Assembly: GCA_963663905.2 (NCBI GenBank)
Contig: OY760657.1
Span: 372,001 to 436,000, forward strand
Direction of reading: 5' to 3'
Length of the DNA stretch: 64,000 nucleotides
DNA from: Saccharicrinis sp963663905
GTDB lineage: Bacteria > Bacteroidota > Bacteroidia > Bacteroidales > Marinilabiliaceae
Part shown: positions 53,552 to 62,885 of the stretch, in pieces
Layout of the letters: each line of letters begins with the position of its first letter
Numbering within the stretch: position 1 is the stretch's first letter
The notes under the pieces: model-generated
The model's input: only the letters and a program-made list of their open reading frames with translations
What the model was told of the DNA's origin: nothing
The model's database searches: none
Translations under genes and position numbers: made by a program

Positions 53552-55468
53552 ATGAGTTTAAGAGATTACTCTATTAGATTAAGACTTATTATAGGTTTTT
53601 CTATTATGGTTGTTGCAGTAATTATTATAGGTGTAATTAGCAATAACAGTCTTTCTAAAACTAAGCAAATCGTAAATGTATCAAACCATCTTGAAGAAAC
53701 ACAAATAAGTCTCTTGAATGCAAGGTTAAAGGTGACCTATTTTATGATGTATGGAGATACTGAAAATGTTAATCAGGTAAATCAATATATAGAACTTGCC
53801 CTTAGTCATGTTGACTCATCTCAGTTATATAGCATTTATAACGATCAGAGATCTGAAATTCTTAAGAAACATATCGTCCAATATAATGATGATTTTAATA
53901 AGTATGCTAAACTAGAGAAGCAAAAGAATGAAGGACGGGTAAAATGGTCCGATACGGGTGTATTTCTTGGTGAGCTTCTGACCAAATCTAATTATTCGTC
54001 AATGCTTGGTTTTGCCTCAGAAATGTATCAGGTTCATAGTAATCTTCGAATATCAGCTTGGGAATTTGTGGCTAATCAAACTGATTCTGACGGAAATTTG
54101 AATCTGGAAAAGAAAGAAAAGGTTGTAAGTAATTTGAATAATTGTTTTAATGTTCTTGATAAATATAAAGCAATATATAAGGCTAACAAAGATCGCAGGT
54201 TAATTACTGATCTTATTTCAGGGTACGAAAGTTACGAAAGCGCCTTTGAAAATTTTACAAAGGAAGTGTCAGATCAGGAGTTACAAGTTCAAAAAATGCA
54301 GGAATCAGGACTGTTAGTAGCTAAATATACAAATGAAATGGTTAATGCAACAGAAATGCTTGAAGCCAAAATTATGGACCGGGCAAAAAACTTGGGATTA
54401 ATTGTGTTAATTATCACTGTTCTGTCAGCTATTTTCATAAGTAGAACTACTGTTATAAGTATTACCAAGCCATTAAATAAGGGTGTAGATTTAATAGAAG
54501 AACTTGCAAAAGGAGAGTTGAATCACGAGATTAAAGTAGACGGTAATGATGAGGTTTCCCGTTTAATGAGTTCAATGTCTGTAATGAATGATAAGCTTAA
54601 ACAGGTTGTTGGCGAAATTCAAAGTGGTTCAGAGCAGCTTTCTCAGGCAAGTAATCAGCTTAATCAGAATTCTCAAAATATGTCACAGGGTGCAACAGAA
54701 CAGGCAGCTTCACTGGAGGAGGTTTCTACAACAATGGAAGAAATGGTTGCTAATATTCAGCAAAGCAGTAGTAATGCTATAGGAGGAGCAGAGCAATCAG
54801 AAAAAGCTCTTGAAGCAATCAGATTGGTTAGTGCAGAATCAAATAAAGCTGTTGAAGCTAATAAGGCTATTGCAAGTAAAATTGCTGTTGTAAATGAAAT
54901 TGCCAGTCAAACAAACATACTTGCTTTAAATGCAGCAGTTGAGGCGGCCAGGGCTGGTGAATACGGAAGAGGGTTTGCTGTTGTAGCTAGTGAAGTTCGA
55001 AAACTGGCTGAACGAAGTAGTATTGCAGCAAAAGAAATTGTGGCTTTAACAAAAGAAACAAGTTTGTTAACCCATAACTCAAATACTAAATTAGAAGAAT
55101 TAATTCCGGTAATTACAGAATCCAATACTTTAATGAAAGAAATTGCAGCTGCAGCTAAAGAGCAATTAGACGGAGTAACGCAAATTAATACAGCAATTCA
55201 GCAACTAAATCAGGCTACCCAGGAAAATGCATCAGGAAGTGAAGAAATGGCCGGAAATGCCGAAGAATTAAGTTCTCAGTCTGTTCAATTAAAAGCTTTG
55301 GTTGGTTATTTTAAATTAAATGGTAATGGACACTTTATTAAAAATAAGAATTTATTTAAAGAAGAATTTGATATTTCAGGCAATGGTGGTTGTGCGATCT
55401 CACAACCTCAGTCTCAGCAAAAGAGTTTTAATGAAGATTTTGAGATGGAAGAATTTGATAAATTCTGA
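53552..55468 (+). CDS. Methyl-accepting chemotaxis protein
   Basis: The product has 638 residues. TM1 is at about 11-30 (LRLIIGFSIMVVAVIIIGVI). A helical periplasmic sensor of about 250 residues follows, with TM2 at about 281-301 (LGLIVLIITVLSAIFISRT) and a HAMP domain (ITKPLNKGVDLIEELAKGEL). The signalling domain carries the conserved hairpin tip EIASQTNILALNAAVEAARAGEYGRGFAVVASEVRKLAERS. Adaptation-type Gln/Glu pairs are present (GATEQAASLEEVSTTMEEM; ATQENASGSEEMAGNAEEL). No other chemotaxis gene is in the window, so this is an orphan receptor here. The ligand is unknown. Confidence 0.95.
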   Translation: MSLRDYSIRLRLIIGFSIMVVAVIIIGVISNNSLSKTKQIVNVSNHLEETQISLLNARLKVTYFMMYGDTENVNQVNQYIELALSHVDSSQLYSIYNDQRSEILKKHIVQYNDDFNKYAKLEKQKNEGRVKWSDTGVFLGELLTKSNYSSMLGFASEMYQVHSNLRISAWEFVANQTDSDGNLNLEKKEKVVSNLNNCFNVLDKYKAIYKANKDRRLITDLISGYESYESAFENFTKEVSDQELQVQKMQESGLLVAKYTNEMVNATEMLEAKIMDRAKNLGLIVLIITVLSAIFISRTTVISITKPLNKGVDLIEELAKGELNHEIKVDGNDEVSRLMSSMSVMNDKLKQVVGEIQSGSEQLSQASNQLNQNSQNMSQGATEQAASLEEVSTTMEEMVANIQQSSSNAIGGAEQSEKALEAIRLVSAESNKAVEANKAIASKIAVVNEIASQTNILALNAAVEAARAGEYGRGFAVVASEVRKLAERSSIAAKEIVALTKETSLLTHNSNTKLEELIPVITESNTLMKEIAAAAKEQLDGVTQINTAIQQLNQATQENASGSEEMAGNAEELSSQSVQLKALVGYFKLNGNGHFIKNKNLFKEEFDISGNGGCAISQPQSQQKSFNEDFEMEEFDKF

Positions 55469-55499
55469 AGTTATTAGCTTTTAATAAGGAATAAACTAA

Positions 55500-55531
55500 G
55501 GGAATAAAATGAAAGTTTTATTCCTTTTTTT
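55500..55531 (+). terminator. Terminator of the chemoreceptor gene
   Basis: A 9-bp stem GGAATAAAA / TTTTATTCC (55501-55509 and 55516-55524) with loop TGAAAG is followed by T7. Confidence 0.85.
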
Positions 55532-55533
55532 AT

Positions 55534-55567
55534 GATTAAATCGTAACTTATTATGGATTAAATCGTA
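55534..55567 (+). promoter_or_regulatory. Direct repeat GATTAAATCGTA x2, possible operator
   Basis: Two perfect 12-bp copies of GATTAAATCGTA, at 55534-55545 and 55556-55567, are 22 bp apart start to start, about two helical turns. Each also contains the palindrome GATTtaAATC. They lie about 105 bp upstream of the universal stress protein start, where an activator could bind. Confidence 0.45.
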
Positions 55568-55672
55568 TAAACATATATTCGAGCACTAATGATATTGTTT
55601 TCTTGTTGTTAGTAATCTCTTACTACGGTGTTTAACCGGTACTCTGATAAGTATAATATAAATGATGAGGCT

Positions 55673-56488
55673 ATGAAAAAGGTATTGTTATTAACCGATT
55701 TTTCAAATACAGCCCGAAATGCCGCTCTTTATGCATTAAAAATGTTTGTAGATGAGAACGTTCATTTTTCGCTTTTAAATGCATATGATTTAGAGTTTAG
55801 TGGTAGTCCTTACGTGATGCAGGTTAAGGAGGAAATGGCATATGAAAGTGAAAAAGGATTAAAACAAGAAATGTCGGTCCTAAAGCGTGTCTTTCCTGAG
55901 GCTGTAATTGACGCTATCTCCAGTTTTGGATCTCTGATTGATGTTGTGCAGGAAAAAATTAAGGAAGATCATCCGGAATTACTAGTTCTTGGTTGCAGAG
56001 GTGAATCAGCCCTTGAAAACTTCTTACTTGGATCTAATGCTTATGAAGTAATTAAAAATGTTAAGGCTCCTATCTTAGTTGTGCCAAAATCAGCACAATT
56101 TAAAAAACCTGAAAAGATTGTTTTTGCAACAGACTTGCAAGATGTAAATAAAGATACTGTAATGAATCCTATCAGGGATATTGTGGCTCGATATAGATCA
56201 GCTCTGATGTTTGTTAATGTGTTGGATGATGAGTATGTGAATAGATTGGATGCTGAGAATAAAATTGAGGCACATTTTCCAAATGTAAATATGAGTTTTA
56301 ATTTTATTGAAGGTGATGATGTAGCTAAAAGTATCAATAAATTTATGAATGAGAATGATGCTGAAATGGTTGCTCTTGTGCGTCATGACGTTAGTTTCTT
56401 TGAAAGAATTTTCCATCCAAGTATCACTAAGCAAATGGTATTACATCCAGAACATCCTATGTTGATTTTACATGATGAAATGGATTAA
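55673..56488 (+). CDS. Universal stress protein with tandem UspA domains
   Basis: The product has 271 residues from ATG 55673 (MKKVLLLTDFSNTARNAALYAL). Fifteen extra in-frame codons upstream lack family similarity. Domain 1 covers residues 1-140 and ends with the nucleotide-binding type motif VLGCRGESALENFLLGSNAYEVIKNVKAPILVVP. Domain 2 starts KIVFATDLQDVNKDTV and ends less well conserved (MVALVRHDVSFFERIFHPSITKQMVLHPEHPMLILHD). It is a cytoplasmic stress-response protein. A bidirectional terminator separates it from glyA. Confidence 0.9.
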   Translation: MKKVLLLTDFSNTARNAALYALKMFVDENVHFSLLNAYDLEFSGSPYVMQVKEEMAYESEKGLKQEMSVLKRVFPEAVIDAISSFGSLIDVVQEKIKEDHPELLVLGCRGESALENFLLGSNAYEVIKNVKAPILVVPKSAQFKKPEKIVFATDLQDVNKDTVMNPIRDIVARYRSALMFVNVLDDEYVNRLDAENKIEAHFPNVNMSFNFIEGDDVAKSINKFMNENDAEMVALVRHDVSFFERIFHPSITKQMVLHPEHPMLILHDEMD

Positions 56489-56505
56489 ATGATTTTATAT
56501 GTAAT

Positions 56506-56543
56506 AAAAAAGCCAGCAAATGTTATGTTTGCTGGCTTTTTTT
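56506..56543. terminator. Bidirectional terminator between uspA-type gene and glyA
   Basis: A perfect stem AGCCAGCAAA / TTTGCTGGCT with loop TGTTATG is flanked by A5 and T6, so it works for both convergent genes. Confidence 0.92.
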
Positions 56544-56560
56544 ATTTTATGAACTATATT

Positions 56561-57841
56561 TTAGTAAGCGAAAAGAGGAAATTTGTTCATCATTTCATTT
56601 ACTTTAGTTTTTACTTCATTAAGTGTGTTTTCATTTTCTACATCAGATAAAACCTGATCAATAAGGTCTACAATAGGAGCCATATGCTCTTCTTTTAAAC
56701 CACGAGTTGTAAGAGCAGCTGTTCCAACTCTGATTCCTGATGTTTGGAAAGGACTTCTGCTATCAAAAGGAACCATGTTCTTGTTAATTGTAATGTCAGC
56801 TTTTACTAATGTGTTTTCAGCCACTTTACCTGTTAACTCAGGGAATTTAGTTCTTAAGTCAATTAACATAGAGTGGTTGTCAGTTCCTCCCGAAATTACT
56901 TTGTAACCCTTAGCTATAAAAGTTTCTGCCATTGTTTTGGCATTCTTTTGTACTTGAGTTTGGTACTCAATATATTCAGGTTGTAATGCTTCTAAGAATG
57001 ATACTGCTTTAGCCGCAATAACATGCTCAAGAGGTCCACCTTGAACTCCAGGGAATACCGCAGAGTTTAAAAGAGAAGACATTTTTCTGATTACACCTTT
57101 AGGTGTTGTTTTACCCCAAGGATTATCAAAATCTTTACCCATTAAAATAATACCACCACGTGGTCCTCTTAATGTTTTATGAGTAGTAGAAGTGACAATA
57201 TGAGCATGTTTAACTGGGTTTTCTAATAAACCAGCTGCAATTAAACCAGCAGGGTGAGCCATGTCAATCATTAAAATGGCACCAATTTCATCTGCTAATC
57301 TTCTCATTCTTGCGTAATCCCATTCTCTTGAATAAGCAGAAGCTCCACCAATAATTAATTTTGGTTTGTGCTCGCGAGCTTGAGCCTCCATCATATCATA
57401 GTCAACAAGACCAGTATCTTCTTTTACACCATAAGCTATTGGCTCATATAATAATCCAGAACTGTTTACAGGAGAACCGTGAGATAAGTGACCTCCATGA
57501 GATAGGTCTAATCCTAAAAATTTATCACCAGGATTTAAAACTGTCATTAAAACAGCCATATTTGCCTGTGCTCCACTATGAGGTTGAACATTTGCATATT
57601 CAGCATCATAAATTTTACATAAACGCTCAATTGCTAATGCTTCACTTTGATCAACAACTTCACATCCACCATAATATCTGGCGCCAGGATAACCTTCCGC
57701 ATATTTGTTTGTCATATAAGAACCCATAGCTTCCATTACTTGTTCGCTAACAAAGTTTTCAGAAGCGATTAATTCAATACCATTAAGCTGGCGTTGATGT
57801 TCTTTTTCAATAAGCTCAAATATTTTATCGTCGCGTTTCAT
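56561..57841 (-). CDS. glyA: Serine hydroxymethyltransferase
   Basis: The product has 426 residues, full length. Family marks are IELIASENFVSEQVMEAMGS, NKYAEGYPGARYYGGCE, NVQPHSGAQANMAV, LDLSHGGHLSHGS, MIDMAHPAGLIAAGLL and the PLP lysine K222 in TSTTHKTLRGPRGG. It interconverts serine and glycine with tetrahydrofolate and feeds one-carbon metabolism in the cytoplasm. It is a single gene with its own 126-bp upstream gap after the ClC gene. Confidence 0.99.
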   Translation of the reverse strand: MKRDDKIFELIEKEHQRQLNGIELIASENFVSEQVMEAMGSYMTNKYAEGYPGARYYGGCEVVDQSEALAIERLCKIYDAEYANVQPHSGAQANMAVLMTVLNPGDKFLGLDLSHGGHLSHGSPVNSSGLLYEPIAYGVKEDTGLVDYDMMEAQAREHKPKLIIGGASAYSREWDYARMRRLADEIGAILMIDMAHPAGLIAAGLLENPVKHAHIVTSTTHKTLRGPRGGIILMGKDFDNPWGKTTPKGVIRKMSSLLNSAVFPGVQGGPLEHVIAAKAVSFLEALQPEYIEYQTQVQKNAKTMAETFIAKGYKVISGGTDNHSMLIDLRTKFPELTGKVAENTLVKADITINKNMVPFDSRSPFQTSGIRVGTAALTTRGLKEEHMAPIVDLIDQVLSDVENENTLNEVKTKVNEMMNKFPLFAY

Positions 57842-57967
57842 AAAATAGATTATTAAAGGATGAGAGTTAATATAATTCAGTTATGTTCATCCTGTATGTA
57901 TAACAATTTGATAAATATCTTTTTTAAATAGAGTGCAAATTTAAGATATACACTTTGTATCAGAAAA

Positions 57968-59746
57968 TTATTCGTCTGAAAAGTGAATAAGAACTCTTCT
58001 ATAAACTGAAAAAATCTTTGATTTAGATACGAAACCCATGTATTTATTATCTTCTATTACTGGTAAATTCCATGCACTAGTTTCTTCAAATTTTTTCATT
58101 ACTGAGTCCATGCTTTCATTTATTTCAATAAAAGCCGGCGGAACCTGCATCAGGTCTTCAACAACAGTATCATTATATCTGTCGTGATTAAACATGATTT
58201 CTCTGATATCATCCAATAAAACAATTCCTTTTAACTGACCTTTAGATCCAATCACAGGAAAAAGGTTTCTTTTCGCTTTAGCAATAGTTTTAACTAAAGT
58301 TCCTAAAGTATCAGTTGATTTTACAGGTAAAAAATCTGTTTCTAATACTTTATTCAATCTCATCAGTGTTAACACTGCTTTATCTTTGTGGTGAGTTAAA
58401 AGTTCACCTCTACGCGCCAATTGCTTAGTGTATATTGAATGTGGCTCAAAGTACATGATTGTTAAGTAGGAGATGGTTGATGTCATCATTAACGGAACAA
58501 AGAGCTCGTAACCATGTGTAATCTCGGCAATAAGGAAAATTGCAGTAAGAGGAGCATGAAGTACACCTGCCATAATAGCTGCCATTCCAACCAGGGTAAA
58601 ATGGGTTTCTGGTAAAACCCATAATCCAGAAGCATTCACTAATCGGGCAAAGAAATATCCCATTACACCACCAGTAAACAACGATGGTGCAAAAATACCA
58701 CCAACACCTCCACTACCTGTAGTTGCTGCAGATGCAAATACTTTAAAAAGTACGAGTAGGCCTAATAGAATTAGTAAAACCCATTCATAACCTCTGAATT
58801 GGTAAAATATACTGTTATCAAAAACAATATCTTTTTTACCATTTAAAAATGCAATAATCGTATTATAACCTTCACCATATAATTGAGGAAAGATGAAAAT
58901 AAGAATACTTAGAACTAATCCACCTGCTAAAAGTCTGAAATAAGGATTGTTAATCTTTCTGAAGTTGTTTTCAGTCCACATTAACATTCTTGTAAAGTAT
59001 AGAGAAATGAATCCTCCTAAAATTCCAAGAACAATGTAAAAAGGTATGTTATTTAAAATAAACTGATTCTCTAACTTCCACGAAAATTCAGCTCCGTCTC
59101 CCATAAAAAAATAGGCAACAGTAGCTGCACTAAATGCAGATATAATTAATGGAACTAAAGATGCCATGCTTAATCCAAGCATGAGGACTTCTAAAGTAAA
59201 TACTAATCCTGCCATTGGAGCTTTAAAGATACTGGAGATAGCTCCTGCAGCTCCACACCCGATTAATAAAGATATGGTTTTGTAGTTTTGGTGAAACAAT
59301 CTACCTAAAGAAGAGCCTATAGATGCACCTGTTAAAACAATCGGGGCCTCCGCTCCTACGGAACCACCAAAACCAATTGTAAATGTACTGGCTATTATGG
59401 AAGAAAAGTTATTGTGTCTTTTTAACTTACCACTTCCTCTACTTAGAGAATATAATATTTTAGATATTCCGTGTCCTAAACTGTCCTTAACAACCGTTCT
59501 TGCGAATAGTACAGATATAAATATACCAACAACAGGATAGGCTAAATAAAGAAAGTTGATGTTTTCAATATGAAACTCACCCGTTAAAAAGTGATGCGTG
59601 TAATGAATTGTATTCTTTAACAATACAGCAGCTAACCCACTTAATATACCTGTTACTAAACTTAAAATTAAGATAAAATTCTTCTGGCTGATGTGTTTAA
59701 CCCGCCATATTAGAAATCTTCTGAAATAAATTGATGCATTCTCCAT
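57968..59746 (-). CDS. ClC-family chloride channel/antiporter with two CBS domains
   Basis: The product has 592 residues from ATG 59746; seven upstream codons are possible but lie in a -7-like element. It has about ten to twelve membrane helices with the ClC filter motifs in altered form: GHGIS (91-95) instead of GSGIP, GAEAP with the gating Glu E133, and GGIFAPSLFTGG. The C-terminal ~120 residues form two CBS domains (TLGTLVKTIAKAKRNLFPVIGSKGQLKGIVLLDDI; SMDSVMKKFEETSAWNLPVIEDNKYMGFVSKSKI). It moves chloride or a related anion across the inner membrane. TACTTTTG (minus strand, 59754-59761) lies so close to the ATG that the mRNA could be almost leaderless. Confidence 0.92.
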   Translation of the reverse strand: MENASIYFRRFLIWRVKHISQKNFILILSLVTGILSGLAAVLLKNTIHYTHHFLTGEFHIENINFLYLAYPVVGIFISVLFARTVVKDSLGHGISKILYSLSRGSGKLKRHNNFSSIIASTFTIGFGGSVGAEAPIVLTGASIGSSLGRLFHQNYKTISLLIGCGAAGAISSIFKAPMAGLVFTLEVLMLGLSMASLVPLIISAFSAATVAYFFMGDGAEFSWKLENQFILNNIPFYIVLGILGGFISLYFTRMLMWTENNFRKINNPYFRLLAGGLVLSILIFIFPQLYGEGYNTIIAFLNGKKDIVFDNSIFYQFRGYEWVLLILLGLLVLFKVFASAATTGSGGVGGIFAPSLFTGGVMGYFFARLVNASGLWVLPETHFTLVGMAAIMAGVLHAPLTAIFLIAEITHGYELFVPLMMTSTISYLTIMYFEPHSIYTKQLARRGELLTHHKDKAVLTLMRLNKVLETDFLPVKSTDTLGTLVKTIAKAKRNLFPVIGSKGQLKGIVLLDDIREIMFNHDRYNDTVVEDLMQVPPAFIEINESMDSVMKKFEETSAWNLPVIEDNKYMGFVSKSKIFSVYRRVLIHFSDE

Positions 59747-60139
59747 AGCGACACAAAAGTATATCAATTCATTGATATGATCATGTTAAATTAAGTCAAA
59801 AATGAAGAATGTCATAAGTTGGTTAATAAAAGAGGATATGGCATTAATTGGTGTAATTGAGAATTAAATTACCTTTTATTAATACTCCAGTTTTTAATTA
59901 ATGTTAAAAAACAATGGCTTCAATTATCTAATGTATTGAAAAGCAGTAGTATATGAGATTGTTGTTTTAGCCTGTTAAATAATATATGAAAAGGTAGTAA
60001 AATTAGATTACCTTTGCGGTCGATTTTTACAATGGTATAAATCATTCATATTAAAATGATTGTTCAGCGAACTTCTCTTTTTCAGCAGATTAAATTTGAA
60101 ATAAAGATTAAGTGGGGTGGGCTGAAAAAAAGGTAGTTT
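59747..60139. promoter_or_regulatory. Divergent region ClC / DEAD-box helicase
   Basis: This gap of about 390 bp has no gene. For the helicase, TACCTTTG at 60009-60016 fits the -7 consensus and would give a leader of about 115-120 nt, as is common for cold-shock-type helicase genes (inference). No TTTG stands at the usual -33 distance. For the ClC gene a TACTTTTG element lies at 59754-59761. Confidence 0.5.
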
Positions 60140-61834
60140 ATGATAACATTTGAAGAGACCGGCTTGTCTCCGGAAGTTCTTAAGGCGATTAAAGAACTAG
60201 GGTATGAAAACCCAACTCCAATTCAGGAAAAAACAATTCCAGAATTAAAAGATGGTACTAATGATGTAGTAGCACTTGCACAAACAGGAACTGGTAAAAC
60301 TGCGGCGTTTAGTTTACCAATTATTGAAAGAGTTGATTGCAATAACAAAAAAGTTCAGGTTTTGGTTTTATGTCCAACCAGAGAATTGGCATTGCAGATC
60401 ACAAAAGATATTTTATCTTATTCAAAGTACATCTCAGATTTATACGTTACACCAGTTTATGGGGGAGCGGATATTGTAAAGCAAATCAAAGAACTTAAAA
60501 AAGGTAGCCAAATAGTTGTTGGTACACCAGGTAGGGTAAATGATTTGTGTAAAAGAGGTGTACTCAAACTAGAAGAGCTAAGATATTTAGTTTTAGATGA
60601 GGCTGATGAAATGTTAAATATGGGATTTAAAGATGAATTAGATTCTATTATTGATACAACACCAGATACTCGTCAGTCATTGTTATTCTCAGCTACTATG
60701 CCAAAGGAGATTGAGAATATGGCAAACAGATATTTAACTGATCCGGTTCAGTTAAAAGTTGGAAAACAAAATGCTGGAGCTGTAACAGTAGATCATATTT
60801 ATTATATGGTACATGCTAAAGATAGATATCTGGCGCTTAAGCGTATTGCGGATTTGTATCCGGATATATATGGTATTGTTTTCTGTCGTACACGTCACGA
60901 AACTAAGGAGATAGCTGATAAGCTAATTAGTGATGGCTATAATGCAGATGCTTTACACGGAGACCTTTCTCAGGCTCAACGAGATCAGGTTATGCACCGT
61001 TTCAGAAGCAGACACTTACAAATTCTAGTGGCTACAGATGTTGCAGCCAGAGGTATTGATGTAAATGACTTATCGCATGTAATCAACTATAATTTACCAG
61101 ATGATATTGAGGCATACACACACCGCAGTGGTAGAACTGGTAGAGCAGGAAAGACAGGTACAAGTATTGCAATTATACATACTAAAGAATCAAGCAAGAT
61201 CAGGGAAATAGAACGTATCTCAGGAATTAAGTTTAAGAGAGATATGGTTCCTTCTGGTTCTGAAATATGTACACGTCAGTTATTTCACCTGATTGACAGA
61301 GTGCAAAATGTAGAGATAAACCATGAGCAGATAGATGAATTTCTTCCTCAGATTATTGAAAAGTTATCTACATTAGATAGAGAGGAATTAATTAAACGAT
61401 TTGTTTCTGTTGAATTTAATAGATTTATTTCTTATTACGAAGGAGCAAAAGATCTTAATGTTTATAAAAAGGATGTTGAGAAAGATCGTTCAGGAGGAAG
61501 AAGAGGAAGTGATAACAAGTATAGCAGATTACATGTTAATGTAGGTAAGGCACATGGATTAACAGCTCAGCGCTTAATGGGTATTGTAAATGAAAATACA
61601 GACCGCAAGAAAGTAAGCTTTGGAAAGATTGAGATACTTAGAAATTTCACATTTTTTGAAGTAGATGAAGGTGGTCAAAAAACTGTGATCAATGCACTTA
61701 AAGGTGTTAAGTTTGAAAATGAAAAACTACATGTAGAACCTGCAACTGCAAAACCTCCAAAGAGAAGAGATAAAAGAAAGTTTGATAATAATAATAGTAA
61801 TAACAGAAGATCAGACTCTAGAAGAAGAAGATAA
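60140..61834 (+). CDS. DEAD-box RNA helicase with DbpA-type RNA-binding domain
   Basis: The product has 564 residues. The helicase core has the Q motif (PTPIQ, Q29), Walker A AQTGTGKT (47-54), PTRELALQ, DEAD at 153-156, the SAT motif, and the second domain ATDVAARGIDVNDLSHVINYNLP with HRSGRTGRAGKTG. After a linker comes a DbpA-like RNA-binding domain (RLHVNVGKAHGLTAQRLMGIVNENT...VKFENEKLHVEPA) and a basic Asn/Arg-rich tail ending SDSRRRR. It unwinds RNA, probably in ribosome assembly or mRNA turnover and at low temperature. It resembles CsdA/DbpA; I do not assign a gene name. Confidence 0.96.
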   Translation: MITFEETGLSPEVLKAIKELGYENPTPIQEKTIPELKDGTNDVVALAQTGTGKTAAFSLPIIERVDCNNKKVQVLVLCPTRELALQITKDILSYSKYISDLYVTPVYGGADIVKQIKELKKGSQIVVGTPGRVNDLCKRGVLKLEELRYLVLDEADEMLNMGFKDELDSIIDTTPDTRQSLLFSATMPKEIENMANRYLTDPVQLKVGKQNAGAVTVDHIYYMVHAKDRYLALKRIADLYPDIYGIVFCRTRHETKEIADKLISDGYNADALHGDLSQAQRDQVMHRFRSRHLQILVATDVAARGIDVNDLSHVINYNLPDDIEAYTHRSGRTGRAGKTGTSIAIIHTKESSKIREIERISGIKFKRDMVPSGSEICTRQLFHLIDRVQNVEINHEQIDEFLPQIIEKLSTLDREELIKRFVSVEFNRFISYYEGAKDLNVYKKDVEKDRSGGRRGSDNKYSRLHVNVGKAHGLTAQRLMGIVNENTDRKKVSFGKIEILRNFTFFEVDEGGQKTVINALKGVKFENEKLHVEPATAKPPKRRDKRKFDNNNSNNRRSDSRRRR

Positions 61835-61897
61835 AAATGCGGAGAATGGGATAAGTTGAGAATTAATCAACTTATTTCTGCTCTTGGCAATAAAACA

Positions 61898-61934
61898 AAA
61901 AAAAAGGGTTTCAATACAATTGAAACCTTTTTTT
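61898..61934 (+). terminator. Terminator of the helicase gene
   Basis: A 9-bp stem GGTTTCAAT / ATTGAAACC with loop ACA is flanked by A-rich and T-rich runs that can extend it, followed by T7. Confidence 0.9.
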
Positions 61935-62048
61935 GTTGTGTTCTCATAGTTAAAGTTAAAAGATACTGTCAGGTTTGAAATGACAGTTCTTTTACTAATA
62001 GTATAGAATGATAAGCTAGGGAGGTACTTCTTTAATATTTTTATGATG

Positions 62049-62609
62049 TTATACTTCTGTCCAACTTAAATTATTTTTAATCCTTGATATCTGCATTTCA
62101 CTAACGCAAAATAACTGAGCAATAACCTTTTGTTTTCTGCCATTAGATAACATATTTTTTATTGCACCTACATCAGAATGGCTTAATTTTGAATTGGTAA
62201 CTATTCTTCCTCTTTGTTTTCGTCCTTTGATTAATTTGTAATGTGAACGCTCAAAACTTTCTTTTCTTGTACACCATTCTAAATTACTAACATGATTGTT
62301 GAACTTGTTCCAATCTTTATGAATTACGACGTCGTGTGAATCATCTTTTTTGGAAATAAACAGCTCTGCAACTAATTTATGTATGAGAACTGTTCTTTTC
62401 TTTCCTTCAATTTTAAGATTTACACTTTTGTAGCCTTTAATATTTCCGGATTTAACAAATTTTCCATCAGGATGACATTTGTAGCAAAAGCTTTTTATTC
62501 TACCATAACTACTTACTTCATACCTGTAATCTGTATTAGGAATTTCTTTCCATTCTTCATCATTAATTTTTCTCAAGTTTGTTTGGGGTTGGCTTTTTGT
62601 AATCTCCAT
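62049..62609 (-). CDS. NUMOD4/HNH endonuclease-like protein with helix-turn-helix
   Basis: The product has 186 residues. The N-terminal NUMOD4-type motif is EEWKEIPNTDYRYEVSSYGRIKS. The HNH_3-type core has H77 in VLIHKLVAELF, H97 in VVIHKDWN, and N109 in NHVSNLEWCTRKE. Residues 142-180 (LSHSDVGAIKNMLSNGRKQKVIAQLFCVSEMQISRIKNN) form a helix-turn-helix like that of the related protein at 52672-53316. It is a free-standing gene with its own promoter. Whether it is an active homing-type nuclease or a domesticated DNA-binding protein is not known. Confidence 0.82.
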   Translation of the reverse strand: MEITKSQPQTNLRKINDEEWKEIPNTDYRYEVSSYGRIKSFCYKCHPDGKFVKSGNIKGYKSVNLKIEGKKRTVLIHKLVAELFISKKDDSHDVVIHKDWNKFNNHVSNLEWCTRKESFERSHYKLIKGRKQRGRIVTNSKLSHSDVGAIKNMLSNGRKQKVIAQLFCVSEMQISRIKNNLSWTEV

Positions 62610-62678
62610 TTTCAGATCAATATTTTTAAACGTCTTGTCCGATAAAAGGAACTTTTGTTTTGGTTATAAATTGTATAA

Positions 62679-62710
62679 CAAAAATATGTTTTAATCTTGA
62701 AAGTACCAAA
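62679..62710 (-). promoter_or_regulatory. Promoter of the NUMOD4/HNH gene
   Basis: Read on the minus strand, TTTG (62710-62707) and TATTTTTG (62686-62679) are separated by 20 bp, a full match to the Bacteroidota consensus. The expected start of transcription is about 60 nt before the ATG at 62609. Confidence 0.7.
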
Positions 62711-62716
62711 TATACA

Positions 62717-62741
62717 GGGGGTTTGGGGGTGTTTGGAAGGG
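62717..62741 (+). other. G-rich tract, possible quadruplex
   Basis: The plus strand reads GGGGG-TTT-GGGGG-TGTTT-GG-AA-GGGG. This is unusual in such AT-rich DNA and lies 6 bp upstream of the -33 element of the HNH gene promoter. It has three G-tracts of four or more and one GG, so a two-layer quadruplex is possible. Confidence 0.4.
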
Positions 62742-62885
62742 GTGTGAATGCTGTTGCGAATGTAGTTTTGTAAATGAGATATAAAAATTTGTGGATGAAT
62801 TACCCCTTTTTGCAAATAAAGAAAAAATGCATTTTTTTTAAATTTTTTATTTCAAGCTAAATGGAACTGAAGATTATTCATGTTT

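Noticed and set aside
57361..57729. 122-codon plus-strand frame opposite glyA
   Set aside because: It is antisense to a highly conserved gene; its His/Leu/Gln-rich translation is a typical shadow.
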